A stretch of DNA of 64,000 bases from Luteipulveratus flavus. Lineage in GTDB: Bacteria; Actinomycetota; Actinomycetes; Actinomycetales; Dermatophilaceae. Both the position numbers and the translations under genes were made by a program. Below are positions 27,164 through 36,760 of the stretch, piece after piece. Position 1 is the stretch's first letter. Each line of letters starts with the position of its first letter. The stretch lies in assembly GCF_029080175.1 (NCBI RefSeq), contig NZ_JARFJC010000026.1, one strand, 5' to 3'. The notes below the pieces were generated by a model. It was not told where the DNA came from. It ran no database searches and saw only the letters and a list, made by a program, of their open reading frames with translations.

Positions 27164-29884
27164 TCAGCGGCCCGCCGTCACGGTCTCGCCGACGGTGTGC
27201 TCGATGCGCTGCAACGCCTCGCCGACCTTGCCGGCGTCCGAGCCACCGCCCTGGGCGAGGTCGGGCTTGCCGCCACCGCCGCCACCCAGGGTGCTAGCCG
27301 CGACCTTCACCAGGTCGCCCGCACGGATGCCCCACTCGCGCGCGAGCGGGTTCGTGCCGACCACGACGACCGGGCGGCCCTTGGACAAGCCCGTCACCGC
27401 GACGACCGACGGCGCGCCGTCGCCCAACCGGCCACGCAGGTCCAGGACGAGGCCACGGACCTCGTCCCCGCTGAGCTCACCGGCGTCATGGCCGATGTAG
27501 CGGACGCCGAACACGTCCTTGGCCTGCCCGACGAGCTCGCCCGCCTGCGCGAGCACGTGCTGCTGCCGCAGCTCGGCGACCTGCCGCTCGGCGTCCTTGA
27601 CCCGCTTCAGCAGGTCGCCCACCCGGTCCTTCAGCTCGCCCGGCTGCGCCTTGACCAGCTGGCTCAGCTCGGCGACCAGGGCGCGCTCGGCGGCGAGGTA
27701 GCGCAGGGCGTCCATGCCCACGAACGCCTCGACCCGGCGCACACCCGAACCGACCGACGACTCGCCCGTGAGGGTCAGCGCGCCCACCTGCGAGGAGTGC
27801 TGGACGTGCGTGCCACCGCACAGCTCGCGTGACCACGGGCCGCCGATCTCGACCACCCGGACCTGCTCGTCGTACGTCTCTCCGAAGAGGGCGAGAGCAC
27901 CGAGCTCACGGGCCTGCGGCAGTGTCATGTACGCCGCAGACACCGGAAGGTCCCGGCGGACCGCGGCGTTGGCGACCTCCTCGATCTCGCTGCGGGTCTC
28001 GGCGGACAGCGCCTGGTTCCAGGCGAAGTCCAGGCGCAGGTACCCGGGCTTGTTGTAGGAGCCGGACTGCAGCGCCGACGGCCCGAGGACCTGGCGCAGC
28101 GCCGCGTGGACCACGTGCGTGCCGGAGTGCGCCTGGCACGCCGAGAGCCGCCACTCCGGGTCGACCTCGGCCTCCACCGTCGCGCCCTTGAGCAGCGCGC
28201 CCTCCTGGACCTCGACGGTGTGGACGATCAGACCCTTCACCGGCCGCTGGACGTCCAGCACCTTCAGCAGCGCGCCGTCGGCCCGGATCACGCCCTCGTC
28301 GGCGATCTGACCACCGGACTCGGCGTAGAACGTCGTGCGGTCCAGGACGACCTGGCCGGTGCTGCCCTGCCCGAGCTCCTCCACGAGCGCCCCGTCGCGC
28401 ACGAGTCCGCTCACGGTCGCCTCGCACGACAGCGCCTGGTACGCCTGGAAGTCCGTCGCGCCGGCGGCGCGCAGCTCCTTCCAGACCTCGGTGCTGCCGT
28501 GGCCGGCCTTCTTCGACTTGGCGTCCGCCTTGGCGCGGTCACGCTGCTCCTGCATCAGCCGGCGGAAACCGGGCTCGTCGACCTGGACGCCCTGCTCCCC
28601 CGCCATCTCCAGGGTCAGGTCGATCGGGAAGCCGTACGTGTCGTGCAGCTGGAACGCCTGCGCACCCGACAGCTGCGCCGGCGACTGACCGCCAGTGGAG
28701 GCCTGCGTCTGCTTCGCCCGCGTCACGGCGGTGTCCAGGATGGTCGTCCCCGACACCAGCGTGCGGCGGAACGCGTCCTCCTCCGCGTACGCGATCTGGC
28801 TGATTCGCGCGAAGTCGGCCTCGAGCTCGGGGTAGGACGCCTTCATCCGGTCCTTGCTCACCGGGAGCAGCTCGGGCAGCGCCTTGTCCTCGTAGCCGAG
28901 CAGACGCATCGCCCGGACCGCTCGCCGCAGCATCCGCCGCAGGACGTAGCCGCGTCCCTCGTTGCCCGGCGTCACTCCGTCGCCGATCAGCATCAGCGAG
29001 GAGCGGACGTGGTCGGCGACGACGCGCAGGTGGACGTCGTCGGGGTGGCTGTGCGCCGCGTCGTGCCTGGAGTGGACGCCGTACTTCTTGCCGGTCATCT
29101 CGGCCGCACGGTCCAGGACCGGGAAGACCTCGTCGATCTCGTACAGGTTGTCGACGCCCTGCAGCAGGCTGGCGATGCGCTCCAGGCCCATCCCGGTGTC
29201 GACGTTGCGCGCCGGCAGCTCACCCGCGACGTCGAAGTCGGCCTTGCTGCGCACCTCGGACAGCTCGAACTGCATGAAGACGAGGTTCCAGATCTCCATG
29301 TAGCGGTCCTCGTCGACCGCCGGGCCGCCCTCGACGCCGTAGTCGGGGCCGCGGTCGAAGAAGATCTCCGAGCTCGGGCCGCCTGGACCGGCCACGCCCA
29401 TGTGCCAGTAGTTGTCGTTCTCGTCGCGGCGGGTGATGCGGTCGGCCGGGACGCCGATGACGTCGCGCCAGAGGTCGAACGCCTCGTCGTCGTCCTTGAA
29501 GACGGTCGGCCACAGCCGCTCCCCGTCCAGGCCGTACCCGCCGTCGGACTGCGAGGTGGTGAGCAGCTCCCAGGCCATCTCGACGGCCTCGCGCTTGAAG
29601 TAGTCGCCGAAGGAGAAGTTGCCGTTCATCTGGAAGAACGTGCCGTGCCGCGAGGTCTTGCCGACCTCCTCGATGTCGCCGGTGCGGACGCACTTCTGCA
29701 CGCTCGTCGCGCGCTTCCACTGCGGGGTCTGCTGCCCCAGGAAGTACGGCTTGAACGGCACCATCCCGGCGTTGACGAACAGCAGGTTGGGATCGTCGTA
29801 GATCAGCGGGGCGCTCGGCACCACGCTGTGGCCGGTGCTCTCGAAGAAGCGCAACCAGCGGCGGCGGATCTCAGCGGTTTCCAT
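27164..29884 (-). CDS. alaS: Alanyl-tRNA synthetase
   Basis: A 906-residue class II synthetase. Catalytic motifs are at the N-terminus (METAEIRRRWLRFFESTGH; NAGMVPFKPYF; FQMNGNFSFGDYFK). The editing domain zinc ligands appear as HSGTHVVHAALR and CGGTHV. The C-Ala domain has a coiled-coil and a Gly-rich ending (STLGGGGGGKPDLAQGGG). ATG 29884 is the family start and is preceded by AAGGA; the frame extends upstream, but that part is not conserved. Order alaS-ruvX-mltG-aroE is conserved. Confidence 0.98.
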   Translation of the reverse strand: METAEIRRRWLRFFESTGHSVVPSAPLIYDDPNLLFVNAGMVPFKPYFLGQQTPQWKRATSVQKCVRTGDIEEVGKTSRHGTFFQMNGNFSFGDYFKREAVEMAWELLTTSQSDGGYGLDGERLWPTVFKDDDEAFDLWRDVIGVPADRITRRDENDNYWHMGVAGPGGPSSEIFFDRGPDYGVEGGPAVDEDRYMEIWNLVFMQFELSEVRSKADFDVAGELPARNVDTGMGLERIASLLQGVDNLYEIDEVFPVLDRAAEMTGKKYGVHSRHDAAHSHPDDVHLRVVADHVRSSLMLIGDGVTPGNEGRGYVLRRMLRRAVRAMRLLGYEDKALPELLPVSKDRMKASYPELEADFARISQIAYAEEDAFRRTLVSGTTILDTAVTRAKQTQASTGGQSPAQLSGAQAFQLHDTYGFPIDLTLEMAGEQGVQVDEPGFRRLMQEQRDRAKADAKSKKAGHGSTEVWKELRAAGATDFQAYQALSCEATVSGLVRDGALVEELGQGSTGQVVLDRTTFYAESGGQIADEGVIRADGALLKVLDVQRPVKGLIVHTVEVQEGALLKGATVEAEVDPEWRLSACQAHSGTHVVHAALRQVLGPSALQSGSYNKPGYLRLDFAWNQALSAETRSEIEEVANAAVRRDLPVSAAYMTLPQARELGALALFGETYDEQVRVVEIGGPWSRELCGGTHVQHSSQVGALTLTGESSVGSGVRRVEAFVGMDALRYLAAERALVAELSQLVKAQPGELKDRVGDLLKRVKDAERQVAELRQQHVLAQAGELVGQAKDVFGVRYIGHDAGELSGDEVRGLVLDLRGRLGDGAPSVVAVTGLSKGRPVVVVGTNPLAREWGIRAGDLVKVAASTLGGGGGGKPDLAQGGGSDAGKVGEALQRIEHTVGETVTAGR

Positions 29885-30132
29885 CAGAGGTGTTCCTTGT
29901 CTTTCGCGCGCACCGGTGTGCGCGGCCGACGCACCAGGCGTTCGGCGAGGGTCAGTGGGTCGAGGGCAGGGCCGTGGGGCCCGGAATAGCTCGCTCGACC
30001 ACCCGGGTGAGGACACCCGTCAGAACACTCACCTGTACTCCCTCACAGCTCACCTGTCGGCTGACACGTCGATGCGCACGACCCTACCGTCGAGGGCCGT
30101 GCGCACCGACACGAGTTCCGGGTGGATCAGGA
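29885..30132 (-). promoter_or_regulatory. alaS upstream region with hairpin and candidate promoter
   Basis: This 248-base gap separates alaS from the end of the opp operon. A perfect seven-base-pair hairpin (29907-29913 with 29918-29924) lies just before the alaS Shine-Dalgarno. A TAGGGT -10 candidate is at 30081-30086 on the minus strand, which would give a leader of about 190 nt. CACCTGT occurs twice (30030-30060 area). No T-box core sequence is present, unlike the aspS leader. Confidence 0.35.
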
Positions 30133-31221
30133 TCAGGCCGAGGTGTTCTCCAGGCTCGTGGCCAGGTCGTCCTTGATCTCCGGGAAGTGACACGCGATCT
30201 GGTGACCCTGGCGCGCGCCGCTCTTGATCTCCAGCAGCGGCTCCTCCTGGGCACACACGTCCTGCGCCTTCCAGCAGCGGGTCCGGAACCGGCAGCCGCT
30301 GGGCGGGTTGATCGGGCTCGGGACGTCGCCCTCGAGCCGGATCCGCTCCTTGCGCTCGGCACCACGGACCACGTTCAGGTCCGGGGCGGCCGACAGCAGC
30401 GCCTGGGTGTACGGGTGCTGGGGCGCGTCGTAGATGTCCGACCGGTCGCCGATCTCCACGATCTTGCCGAGGTACATCACCGCCACCCGATCGCAGAAGT
30501 GCCGGACCACGCCGAGGTCGTGCGCGACGAAGACGAACGCGAGGTTCAGCTCCTTGCGCAGCTTCTCGAGCAGGTTCATCACCTGCGCCTGGATCGAGAC
30601 GTCCAGAGCCGAGACCGGCTCGTCCGCCACGATCAGCCGCGGCTCGACCGCCAGCGCCCGGGCGATGCCGATGCGCTGGCGCTGGCCACCGGAGAACTCG
30701 TTCGGGTAGCGGTTGATGTGCTCGGGGTTGAGACCGACGAGCTCGAGGAGCTCTTGCACCCGCTCCTTGCGCTTGTTCTTCGGGACCAGGTTGTGGACCT
30801 CCAGCGGCGTACCGATGATCGTGTTCACCGTCTGGCGCGGGTTCAGCGACTGGTACGGGTCCTGGAAGATCAGCTGCATGTCGCGGCGCATGCTGCGCAG
30901 CTGACGCTCCTTGGCCTGGCCGATCTCCTTGCCGTCGAACTTGATCGATCCCGAGGTCGGGTCGATCAGGCGAGTGACCAGACGACCCGTGGTCGTCTTG
31001 CCACAGCCGGACTCACCCACGAGTCCGAGCGTCTCGCCGGGCGCGACGTCGAAGGACACGCCGTCCACGGCGCGCACCTGGTTCGTCGTCGGGAACAGGC
31101 CTGTGTACTCCTTGACCGGGTAGTGCTTGACCAGGTCGGTGACCTCGAGCAGTGGCTCGCGGGTGTTGTCCCGGCGCGGGTGGACCACCGTCTCGGAGGT
31201 CTCGGTGCTTGCTGTGCTCAT
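30133..31221 (-). CDS. Oligopeptide ABC transporter ATP-binding protein (OppF/DppF type)
   Basis: A 362-residue ABC ATPase. Walker A is GESGCGKTTTGR, the signature is FSGGQRQRIGIARAL, Walker B is LIVADEPVSALD, and the switch His is in VAHDLGVVRHF. The C-terminal oligo-HPY extension carries the Cys-containing GCRFRTRCWKAQDVC and IACHFPE. It drives import together with the OppD-like partner, starting five bases after it. ATG 31221 was chosen. It is the last gene of the opp operon. Confidence 0.92.
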   Translation of the reverse strand: MSTASTETSETVVHPRRDNTREPLLEVTDLVKHYPVKEYTGLFPTTNQVRAVDGVSFDVAPGETLGLVGESGCGKTTTGRLVTRLIDPTSGSIKFDGKEIGQAKERQLRSMRRDMQLIFQDPYQSLNPRQTVNTIIGTPLEVHNLVPKNKRKERVQELLELVGLNPEHINRYPNEFSGGQRQRIGIARALAVEPRLIVADEPVSALDVSIQAQVMNLLEKLRKELNLAFVFVAHDLGVVRHFCDRVAVMYLGKIVEIGDRSDIYDAPQHPYTQALLSAAPDLNVVRGAERKERIRLEGDVPSPINPPSGCRFRTRCWKAQDVCAQEEPLLEIKSGARQGHQIACHFPEIKDDLATSLENTSA

Positions 31222-31226
31222 CGTGC

Positions 31227-32288
31227 TCACTCCAGGGTCGAGGCGATCTCGGCATCGAAGATGCCAGCCGGGTCGGCAAGGTGGCAACGGGACCGGCGCG
31301 TGGTGTCTCCAGCACGCACCTCCAGACCCGGCAGCTCCTTGCTGCACAGCCCTCCCGGCACGCGGTCGGAGAAGTCGCACCGCGGGTGGAAGGAACAGCC
31401 TGACGGGAGGTTGATGAGCGACGGCGGCAGACCGCGGATCGTCCGCAGGTTGCCACCACTCGCCGACAGCTTCGGCACCGACCCGAGCAGACCCCAGGTG
31501 TAGGGGTGCCGCGGGTTGGCCAGCACCTCGTGCGCCGTGCCGTGCTCGACCGCGCGACCGCCGTACATCACCATGACGTCGTCCGCGACCTCCGCGACGA
31601 CCGCCAGGTCGTGCGTGATCAGGACGATGGCCGAGCCGAACTCGCGCTGCAGGTCGTTCAGCAGGTCCAGGATCTGCGCCTGCACCGTCACGTCCAGAGC
31701 GGTCGTGGGCTCATCGGCGATCAGCAGGCGCGGGTCGTTGATCAGGCCGAGCGCGATCATGGCGCGCTGCCGCATACCACCGGAGAACTCGTGCGGGTAC
31801 TGCTTGGCCCGCCGGTCCGGGTTCGGGATGCCGACGCGGTCGAGCATCTCCACGGTCCGCGTCATCGCGACCTTCTTGGACACCTTGTGGTGGACCAGGT
31901 AGGCCTCGGCGATCTGGTCACCGATCTTCTTGAACGGGTGGAACGAGCTCTGCGGGTCCTGGAAGATCATCGCCGCCGTCGAGCTGCGCAGCTGCCGGAT
32001 CGTCTCCTGGGACGCACCCACCAGCTCGGTGCCGTCCAGCACGATCGAGCCGCTGATGCGCGTGCGCCGCGGGTCGTGCAGACCCATGACCGCCATGCTC
32101 GAGACGCTCTTGCCGGAGCCGGACTCACCGACGATGGCCAGCGTGCGGCCCATGTCCAGCGAGTAGGTCAGGCCGTTGACGGCGTTGACCAGGCCGTCCG
32201 CCGTCGGGAACTGCACCTGGAGGTCGTTGACCTCCAGGATCCGCTCCCGGCCGGACTCGGCTGCGGGGGTGGCAGGAAGGGCGCTCAT
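31227..32288 (-). CDS. Oligopeptide ABC transporter ATP-binding protein (OppD/DppD type)
   Basis: A 353-residue ABC ATPase with Walker A GESGSGKSVSS, signature FSGGMRQRAMIAL, Walker B LLIADEPTTALD and switch His in ITHDLAVVAEV. The C-terminal cysteine-rich part GCSFHPRCDFSDRVPGGLC resembles the 4Fe-4S-binding tail of DppD proteins. It overlaps the permease gene oppB by ATGA, so normal production may depend on translation through a gene that is frameshifted here. Confidence 0.92.
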   Translation of the reverse strand: MSALPATPAAESGRERILEVNDLQVQFPTADGLVNAVNGLTYSLDMGRTLAIVGESGSGKSVSSMAVMGLHDPRRTRISGSIVLDGTELVGASQETIRQLRSSTAAMIFQDPQSSFHPFKKIGDQIAEAYLVHHKVSKKVAMTRTVEMLDRVGIPNPDRRAKQYPHEFSGGMRQRAMIALGLINDPRLLIADEPTTALDVTVQAQILDLLNDLQREFGSAIVLITHDLAVVAEVADDVMVMYGGRAVEHGTAHEVLANPRHPYTWGLLGSVPKLSASGGNLRTIRGLPPSLINLPSGCSFHPRCDFSDRVPGGLCSKELPGLEVRAGDTTRRSRCHLADPAGIFDAEIASTLE

Positions 32289-33261
32289 GACAGCTTCACG
32301 CGGGGGTCCACCAATCCGTACAGGAGATCGACGAGCAGGTTCAGGAAGACGATGATGACCGCTCCCACGACCACGACGCCGGCGATGACCGGCAGGTCAC
32401 TGTTGCCGAACGAGGTGATGGCGAGCCGTCCCATGCCCGAGAGCCCGAAGATCTGCTCGGTGAAGATCGCACCGCCGAGCTCGGAGGCGACGGCCAGTCC
32501 GAGGAGGGTCAGGAAGGGCGCGATACCCGCACGCAGGGCGTGGGAGATCGCGATCTTGCGCTCACCGAGGCCCTTGGAGCGGGCCGTGCGGATGTAGTCC
32601 TGGTTCTGCACATCGATCATCGAAGCACGGACGTACCGCACGTAGTTGGCGGAGAGGACCGTGCCGTAGAACAACCAGATGCCCACCAGCCCGACGAACC
32701 ACGAGAAGGGGTTGTCCAGGATCGAGGTGTACTTCGCCCGCGGGATGATCGCGTAGAACACCATCGCGTAGAGGAAGAACAGCTGCGCGAGGACGAAGTA
32801 CGGGATCGACGTGACGAACTGCGACACACCGACGATGATCCGGTCGAGGGGTTTACCTCGGAACCGCGCGGCGATCATGCCGAACAGGATGCCGAGCGTG
32901 CTGTAGACGACGATGCCGCCGATCACGATCGACACCGTGACGGGGAAGGCCTGCTTCACCATGTCCGTCACCGGACGGTTCTGCACGTACGACCAGCCCA
33001 GGCAGGGGGCGTCGCACTTCTTGCCGCCCAGGTCGTTACCCACGACCAGACCCTTGGTGTAGGTGACGAACTGCTCGGTCTTGGGCTTGTTCAGGCCGAG
33101 GTCGTTCTCGATCTGGACGATGCGGTCAGGCGTGCACTGGCGACCGCAGAGGGCTCCCGCCGGGTCGCTCGGCCGAGGAAGAAGATGCAGAACGTCGCGA
33201 CGATCGCGGCGAGCAGCACGCTAAGGCCGAGCAGCACTCGGCGGAGGATGTAGACAAGCAC
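32285..33261 (-). pseudogene. Oligopeptide ABC transporter permease (OppB/DppB type), frameshifted
   Basis: The N-terminal part starts at GTG 33261 after AGGAG and reads VLVYILRRVLLGLSVLLAAIVATF...FFLGRAT. Near 33164-33170 the frame is lost: the downstream frame SDPAGALCGRQCTPDRIVQ continues without stops into the rest of the permease, ending VDPRVKLS. The bases GAGCGACC would restore the frame if one more GAGC unit were present, so a four-base repeat unit seems lost. About five later membrane helices and the EAA-like loop (YIRTARSKGLGERK) are intact. Either a real inactivating mutation or a sequencing error near the poly-G tract. Confidence 0.85.
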
Positions 33262-33304
33262 CTCGATGACTCCTGTCGTGGTGACAACGGCTGGGCCCGC
33301 CAAC

Positions 33305-33401
<97 letters not shown>

Positions 33402-33424
33402 ACCCGATCCGGCTGAACCTGTGA

Positions 33425-35197
33425 TCAGCCGACCCAGATGCTCGGGAAGTCGCCGATGCCCTGGTTGGGGTCGATCACGACGTTGTGCACCTTGGAGCCG
33501 AAGATCATCGAACCCTTGGAGTAGGAGTTCGGGACGAGCGGAACGTACTTCTGCAGGATCTTCTTGTCCAGCGCCGTCCACTTCGCGCCCTGCTCGGCGA
33601 CCGGCAGGTTGGAGATGTCAGCCATCTCCTTGTCGAGCGCCTTGTCGCGGATGTTGCCGGCGCCACCGTTGTTCGGGAGCGTGCTGTTGAACAGCGGCGG
33701 GTAGATCGAGTCGCCGGCCGGCCAGTCGTAGCACCAACCGGTGGCCACGCCCTGGCCCAGGTTCACGGGCGCCTTCGGGTCGCGGACCTTCTTGCGACGC
33801 TCGGTCTTGGAGACACCGATCGCCTTGACCTTGAAGCCAGCCTTCTGCAGCTGCGCGACCTTGACCTTGTTGACGTTCTTCGCGGCCTCGTCGTCGTTGC
33901 TGTAGTAGTACGACAGCTCGAAGTTGAGCTTGCCGGCCGCCTGCAGCATCGCCTTGGCCTTGGCCGGGTCGCCCTGGCCCTTGCCCGGGAACTCCGGGAG
34001 GTTGAACTTGGTGAAGCCCGGGACCTGCGGCGCACCGATGGTGCCACCGGGGCTGTAGTCGAACGGCGTCTCGCCGCCGGCCTGGTGGATCTGGTCGATC
34101 GGCCAGGCGGCCGCCACGGCCTTGCGCACCTCAAGCGGGATCTTGTTGACGTCCATCGTCGACCCGTTCCAGTTGACACAGTTCGACGGGCCGGACGCGA
34201 CCTGCTTCCGCTTGGCGCCGAGGGCCTGCTGCAGCACTGCCGCGTTGACACCGTCGTACGTGAGGCTCGTCTGGTCGATGCCGTTGTCCGCCATGATCGC
34301 CTTGGCGGTCGTGGCGGCGTCCTTGCCGAAGTTGAACTGGATGGTGTCGGGGTACTGGTGGCGCGCCGGGTCGCTCTGGCCGTCCCAGTTGGTGTTCTTC
34401 ACCAGGGTCAGCGAGGCGCCCTTGGTGTAGCTCTGCACCTTGTACGGGCCCGTAGCAGCCCACTTGAGCTGGTAGTTGGTCTTGGTGTCCTTGGCCTTCG
34501 GGATCGCACCGAACATGGTGAAGGACGCGAAGTAGGGCAGCGTCTCGAACTTGCGGGCCAGGTTGATCGTGATGACGCCCTTGGCGTCGTCGGCCTCGAC
34601 ACCGGAGTAGGTGTCACCCGACTTCCACGGACCCTTGTACTTGTCGCCGTCCTTGAAGTAGTCGATCTGGAAGGTGGGACCGCCCGGCAGCTCCTCGGTC
34701 GCGAAGGACCGCTTGATGCTGTAGGCGACGTCCGAGGCCTTGATCGGGGTGCCGTCGTCGTACTTCAGGTTCGGCTTGAGCGTGAACTTCCACTGCAGGC
34801 CGTCCTTCGACTTCTGGCCCAGGTCGGTCGCCATGTCCGGCACGAGGACGGACTTGCCACCCTCCATGCGGTACGCAGTCAGCGTCCGGGTCGTCAGCTT
34901 CAGGATCGCGGCGGTGTCCTGGTAGTACTGCGTGGACGGGTCGGTCGACTCGGGGACGACCTCGGAGTTGAAGGTCAGCGTGCCGCCCTTCTTGGCACCC
35001 GGGATCTCCGGAGCGGGACCCTTGACATCAGGCTTCTGGCCCGCGCTCGCCGGGACCTTCTCGTACGCGTCGCCGAGCGCGGTGTTGCTCGCTCCGGCGT
35101 TGTTGTTGCTGTTGGTGCCGCTTGAGCCGCTGCCACCGCAGGCCGCCAGGGAAAGCGTGCCCGCCGTTGCCAACGCCACGACCGTGGTCCAGCGCAT
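33425..35197 (-). CDS. Oligopeptide ABC transporter substrate-binding lipoprotein (SBP1)
   Basis: A 590-residue family 5 extracellular solute-binding protein. The signal peptide ends in the lipobox LAAC (about residues 15-18), followed by a Ser/Asn-rich linker. Family regions include GGTLTFNSEVVPESTDP, the RSFATEELPGGP segment, LVPNSYSKGSMIFGS and the ending QGIGDFPSIWVG. The start ATG 35197 was chosen to give a standard lipoprotein signal; an upstream frame extension is arginine-rich and unlikely. It is closely related to the second binding protein at 36759-38489. Confidence 0.93.
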   Translation of the reverse strand: MRWTTVVALATAGTLSLAACGGSGSSGTNSNNNAGASNTALGDAYEKVPASAGQKPDVKGPAPEIPGAKKGGTLTFNSEVVPESTDPSTQYYQDTAAILKLTTRTLTAYRMEGGKSVLVPDMATDLGQKSKDGLQWKFTLKPNLKYDDGTPIKASDVAYSIKRSFATEELPGGPTFQIDYFKDGDKYKGPWKSGDTYSGVEADDAKGVITINLARKFETLPYFASFTMFGAIPKAKDTKTNYQLKWAATGPYKVQSYTKGASLTLVKNTNWDGQSDPARHQYPDTIQFNFGKDAATTAKAIMADNGIDQTSLTYDGVNAAVLQQALGAKRKQVASGPSNCVNWNGSTMDVNKIPLEVRKAVAAAWPIDQIHQAGGETPFDYSPGGTIGAPQVPGFTKFNLPEFPGKGQGDPAKAKAMLQAAGKLNFELSYYYSNDDEAAKNVNKVKVAQLQKAGFKVKAIGVSKTERRKKVRDPKAPVNLGQGVATGWCYDWPAGDSIYPPLFNSTLPNNGGAGNIRDKALDKEMADISNLPVAEQGAKWTALDKKILQKYVPLVPNSYSKGSMIFGSKVHNVVIDPNQGIGDFPSIWVG

Positions 35198-35279
35198 GCT
35201 GATTCTCCTTCTTGGGTCCCTCCCGAGCACGATGCCGGGAGTGGTCTGTGTGATGAGAGTGATGAAGCTCGGGTGGCGC

Positions 35280-36284
35280 CTAGCGCCGGGTCTGAGGGTT
35301 GAACGCATCGGAGACGGCGTCGCCGAAGATGCTCAGCGCCAGGACCAGCAGCGACACGCTGATGGTCGGGATCCACATCCAGATGGGGTAGGAGTCGAAG
35401 TAGGTGACGCCCTGGCTGATCGTCTGGCCCCAGGAGTAGGTGGGGTCCTTCAGGCCGACGCCGAGGAAGGACAGGCCCGCCTCGGTCGCGATGAAGGCCG
35501 GGATCAGGATCGTCAAGTTGACGATCATCGGGCCGGTGAGGTTCGGCAGCAGCTCGCGCATGACGACGCGGTTGGTCGGCATGCCGAGCGAGCGGGCGGC
35601 CTGGACGAACTCCCGCTCCCGCAGCGAGAGCACCTCACCGCGGATGAGTCGGGCGACCGTGGGCCAGGTGAAGAGCACCAGGACACAGATCAGCACGATG
35701 AACCGGATGGTCGACTCGCGGCTCGGCTGGATGTAGCCGGTGCTGTCCGGGTTGCCGAAGCGCTGCAGCGCGATCGGGACGATGCCGATAGCCATCAGCA
35801 GGAACGGCAGCGACAGCAGGAAGTCGATGATCCAGGACACCACCGTGTCCACGACGCCACCGAGGAAGCCGGCCAGCAGACCGAGCGTGACACCGACCAG
35901 CATGGTGAGCGCCGAGGCTGCGATCCCGACGATCAGGCTGGGACGAGCGCCGTAGGCCCACTGGTAGAAGAGGTCCTCACCCGTGTTCGCCTTCACGCCG
36001 AACGGGTGCTCACGGGAGGACTGGAAGTCCGCCTGGTTGTAGATGTTGAGCAGCTCCTGGTGGGTGTCGCTGTCGACACCCACGATCTTGACCAGAACCG
36101 GAGCGAGGATCGCAACGAGCACGAAGAAGCCGATCACGAACAGGCAGGCGATGGCCACCTTGTCCTTGCGCAGCCGCTCCAGAGCGATCTGGGTCGGCGA
36201 CTTGCCCTCTCGAGGGGCGGGCCCGGGGGCCCGCTCGTCGGCATCAGCGACCATCGTCGCTTCGGTGCCTGCTCCCAGAGACAT
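35280..36284 (-). CDS. Oligopeptide ABC transporter permease (OppC/DppC type)
   Basis: A 334-residue inner-membrane permease with an N-terminal cytoplasmic segment, one helix near residues 45-68 (LFVIGFFVLVAILAPVLV), a large outside loop, and five further helices. The EAA motif is FVQAARSLGMPTNRVVMRELLPN. It ends in GDAVSDAFNPQTRR, the family ending. ATG 36284 follows GGAGG five bases upstream. It precedes the binding-protein gene, an unusual order for opp operons, which mostly run A-B-C-D-F. Confidence 0.93.
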   Translation of the reverse strand: MSLGAGTEATMVADADERAPGPAPREGKSPTQIALERLRKDKVAIACLFVIGFFVLVAILAPVLVKIVGVDSDTHQELLNIYNQADFQSSREHPFGVKANTGEDLFYQWAYGARPSLIVGIAASALTMLVGVTLGLLAGFLGGVVDTVVSWIIDFLLSLPFLLMAIGIVPIALQRFGNPDSTGYIQPSRESTIRFIVLICVLVLFTWPTVARLIRGEVLSLREREFVQAARSLGMPTNRVVMRELLPNLTGPMIVNLTILIPAFIATEAGLSFLGVGLKDPTYSWGQTISQGVTYFDSYPIWMWIPTISVSLLVLALSIFGDAVSDAFNPQTRR

Positions 36285-36758
36285 TCATCCTCCGTTGACG
36301 TCGCGGCGGCGGTGTTCGCCGTCTGTCGTGGGGGCCCGTCGGACCCGAGACCATCTGACGCCGGTCGGCGCCACCCGCAGAAATGTGCCACACGCCCCGA
36401 TGGTGTCCATCCCCGTACCCAGCACGGACACCCAATCGTTACCTTGCCTGCGGAACCGCCCACGAGCGCCGCGGGCGAGGAACGCCGCGTCGTCCCGCAC
36501 TCTCTCGACCGACCGTCGCGAGCCGTCCTCCAATGGTCCTCCACGACTCGAACGACGTTGTCCTGTAACAGGATTCGGCAAGCACGGGGAACGTGCACGC
36601 CTTCCAGTGCAGGATCGAGGACCGGCGGCGTTCCGGGGTGAACGCGGGAGGCGCCCCGGGCCGGTCCGGCCGGGGGCGCCCGCTCGCTCGGAGACCGGGC
36701 CGTGACCTGGGAGGCCCGTTCGTGATCTGGGACGCCGATCCGTGATCTCGGCCCGAGG
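36285..36758. promoter_or_regulatory. 474-base intergenic region upstream of the oppC-SBP1-B-D-F unit
   Basis: No coding frame is convincing here. It holds a 13-base perfect palindrome (36561-36573), a possible -10 (TAACGA, minus strand, about 36437-36442) and, at its far end, three 20-base imperfect tandem repeats (36701-36760). The region probably carries the promoter and operator of the transporter operon; boundaries are inferred. Confidence 0.4.
36561..36573. promoter_or_regulatory. Palindrome TCCTGTAACAGGA, candidate operator
   Basis: A perfect inverted repeat (TCCTGT-A-ACAGGA) 277 bases upstream of oppC in otherwise irregular AT-richer DNA. The arm length and spacing fit a dimeric HTH repressor such as a GntR- or LacI-type protein. 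No such regulator gene is adjacent. Confidence 0.4.
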
Positions 36759-36760
36759 TC
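36701..36760. repeat. Three 20-bp imperfect tandem repeats
   Basis: Units starting at 36701, 36721 and 36741 begin CGTGACCTGG, CGTGATCTGG and CGTGATCTCG. The period is exactly 20 bases, close to two helical turns. They lie immediately downstream of the second binding-protein gene (its last bases touch the third unit). Confidence 0.6.

Noticed and set aside
28106..29989. Long plus-strand open frame opposite alaS
   Set aside because: Same mirror effect; no recognisable protein, and the alaS frame is fully conserved.
29885..30132. T-box before alaS
   Set aside because: No GGUGGNACCGCG core is present in either strand.
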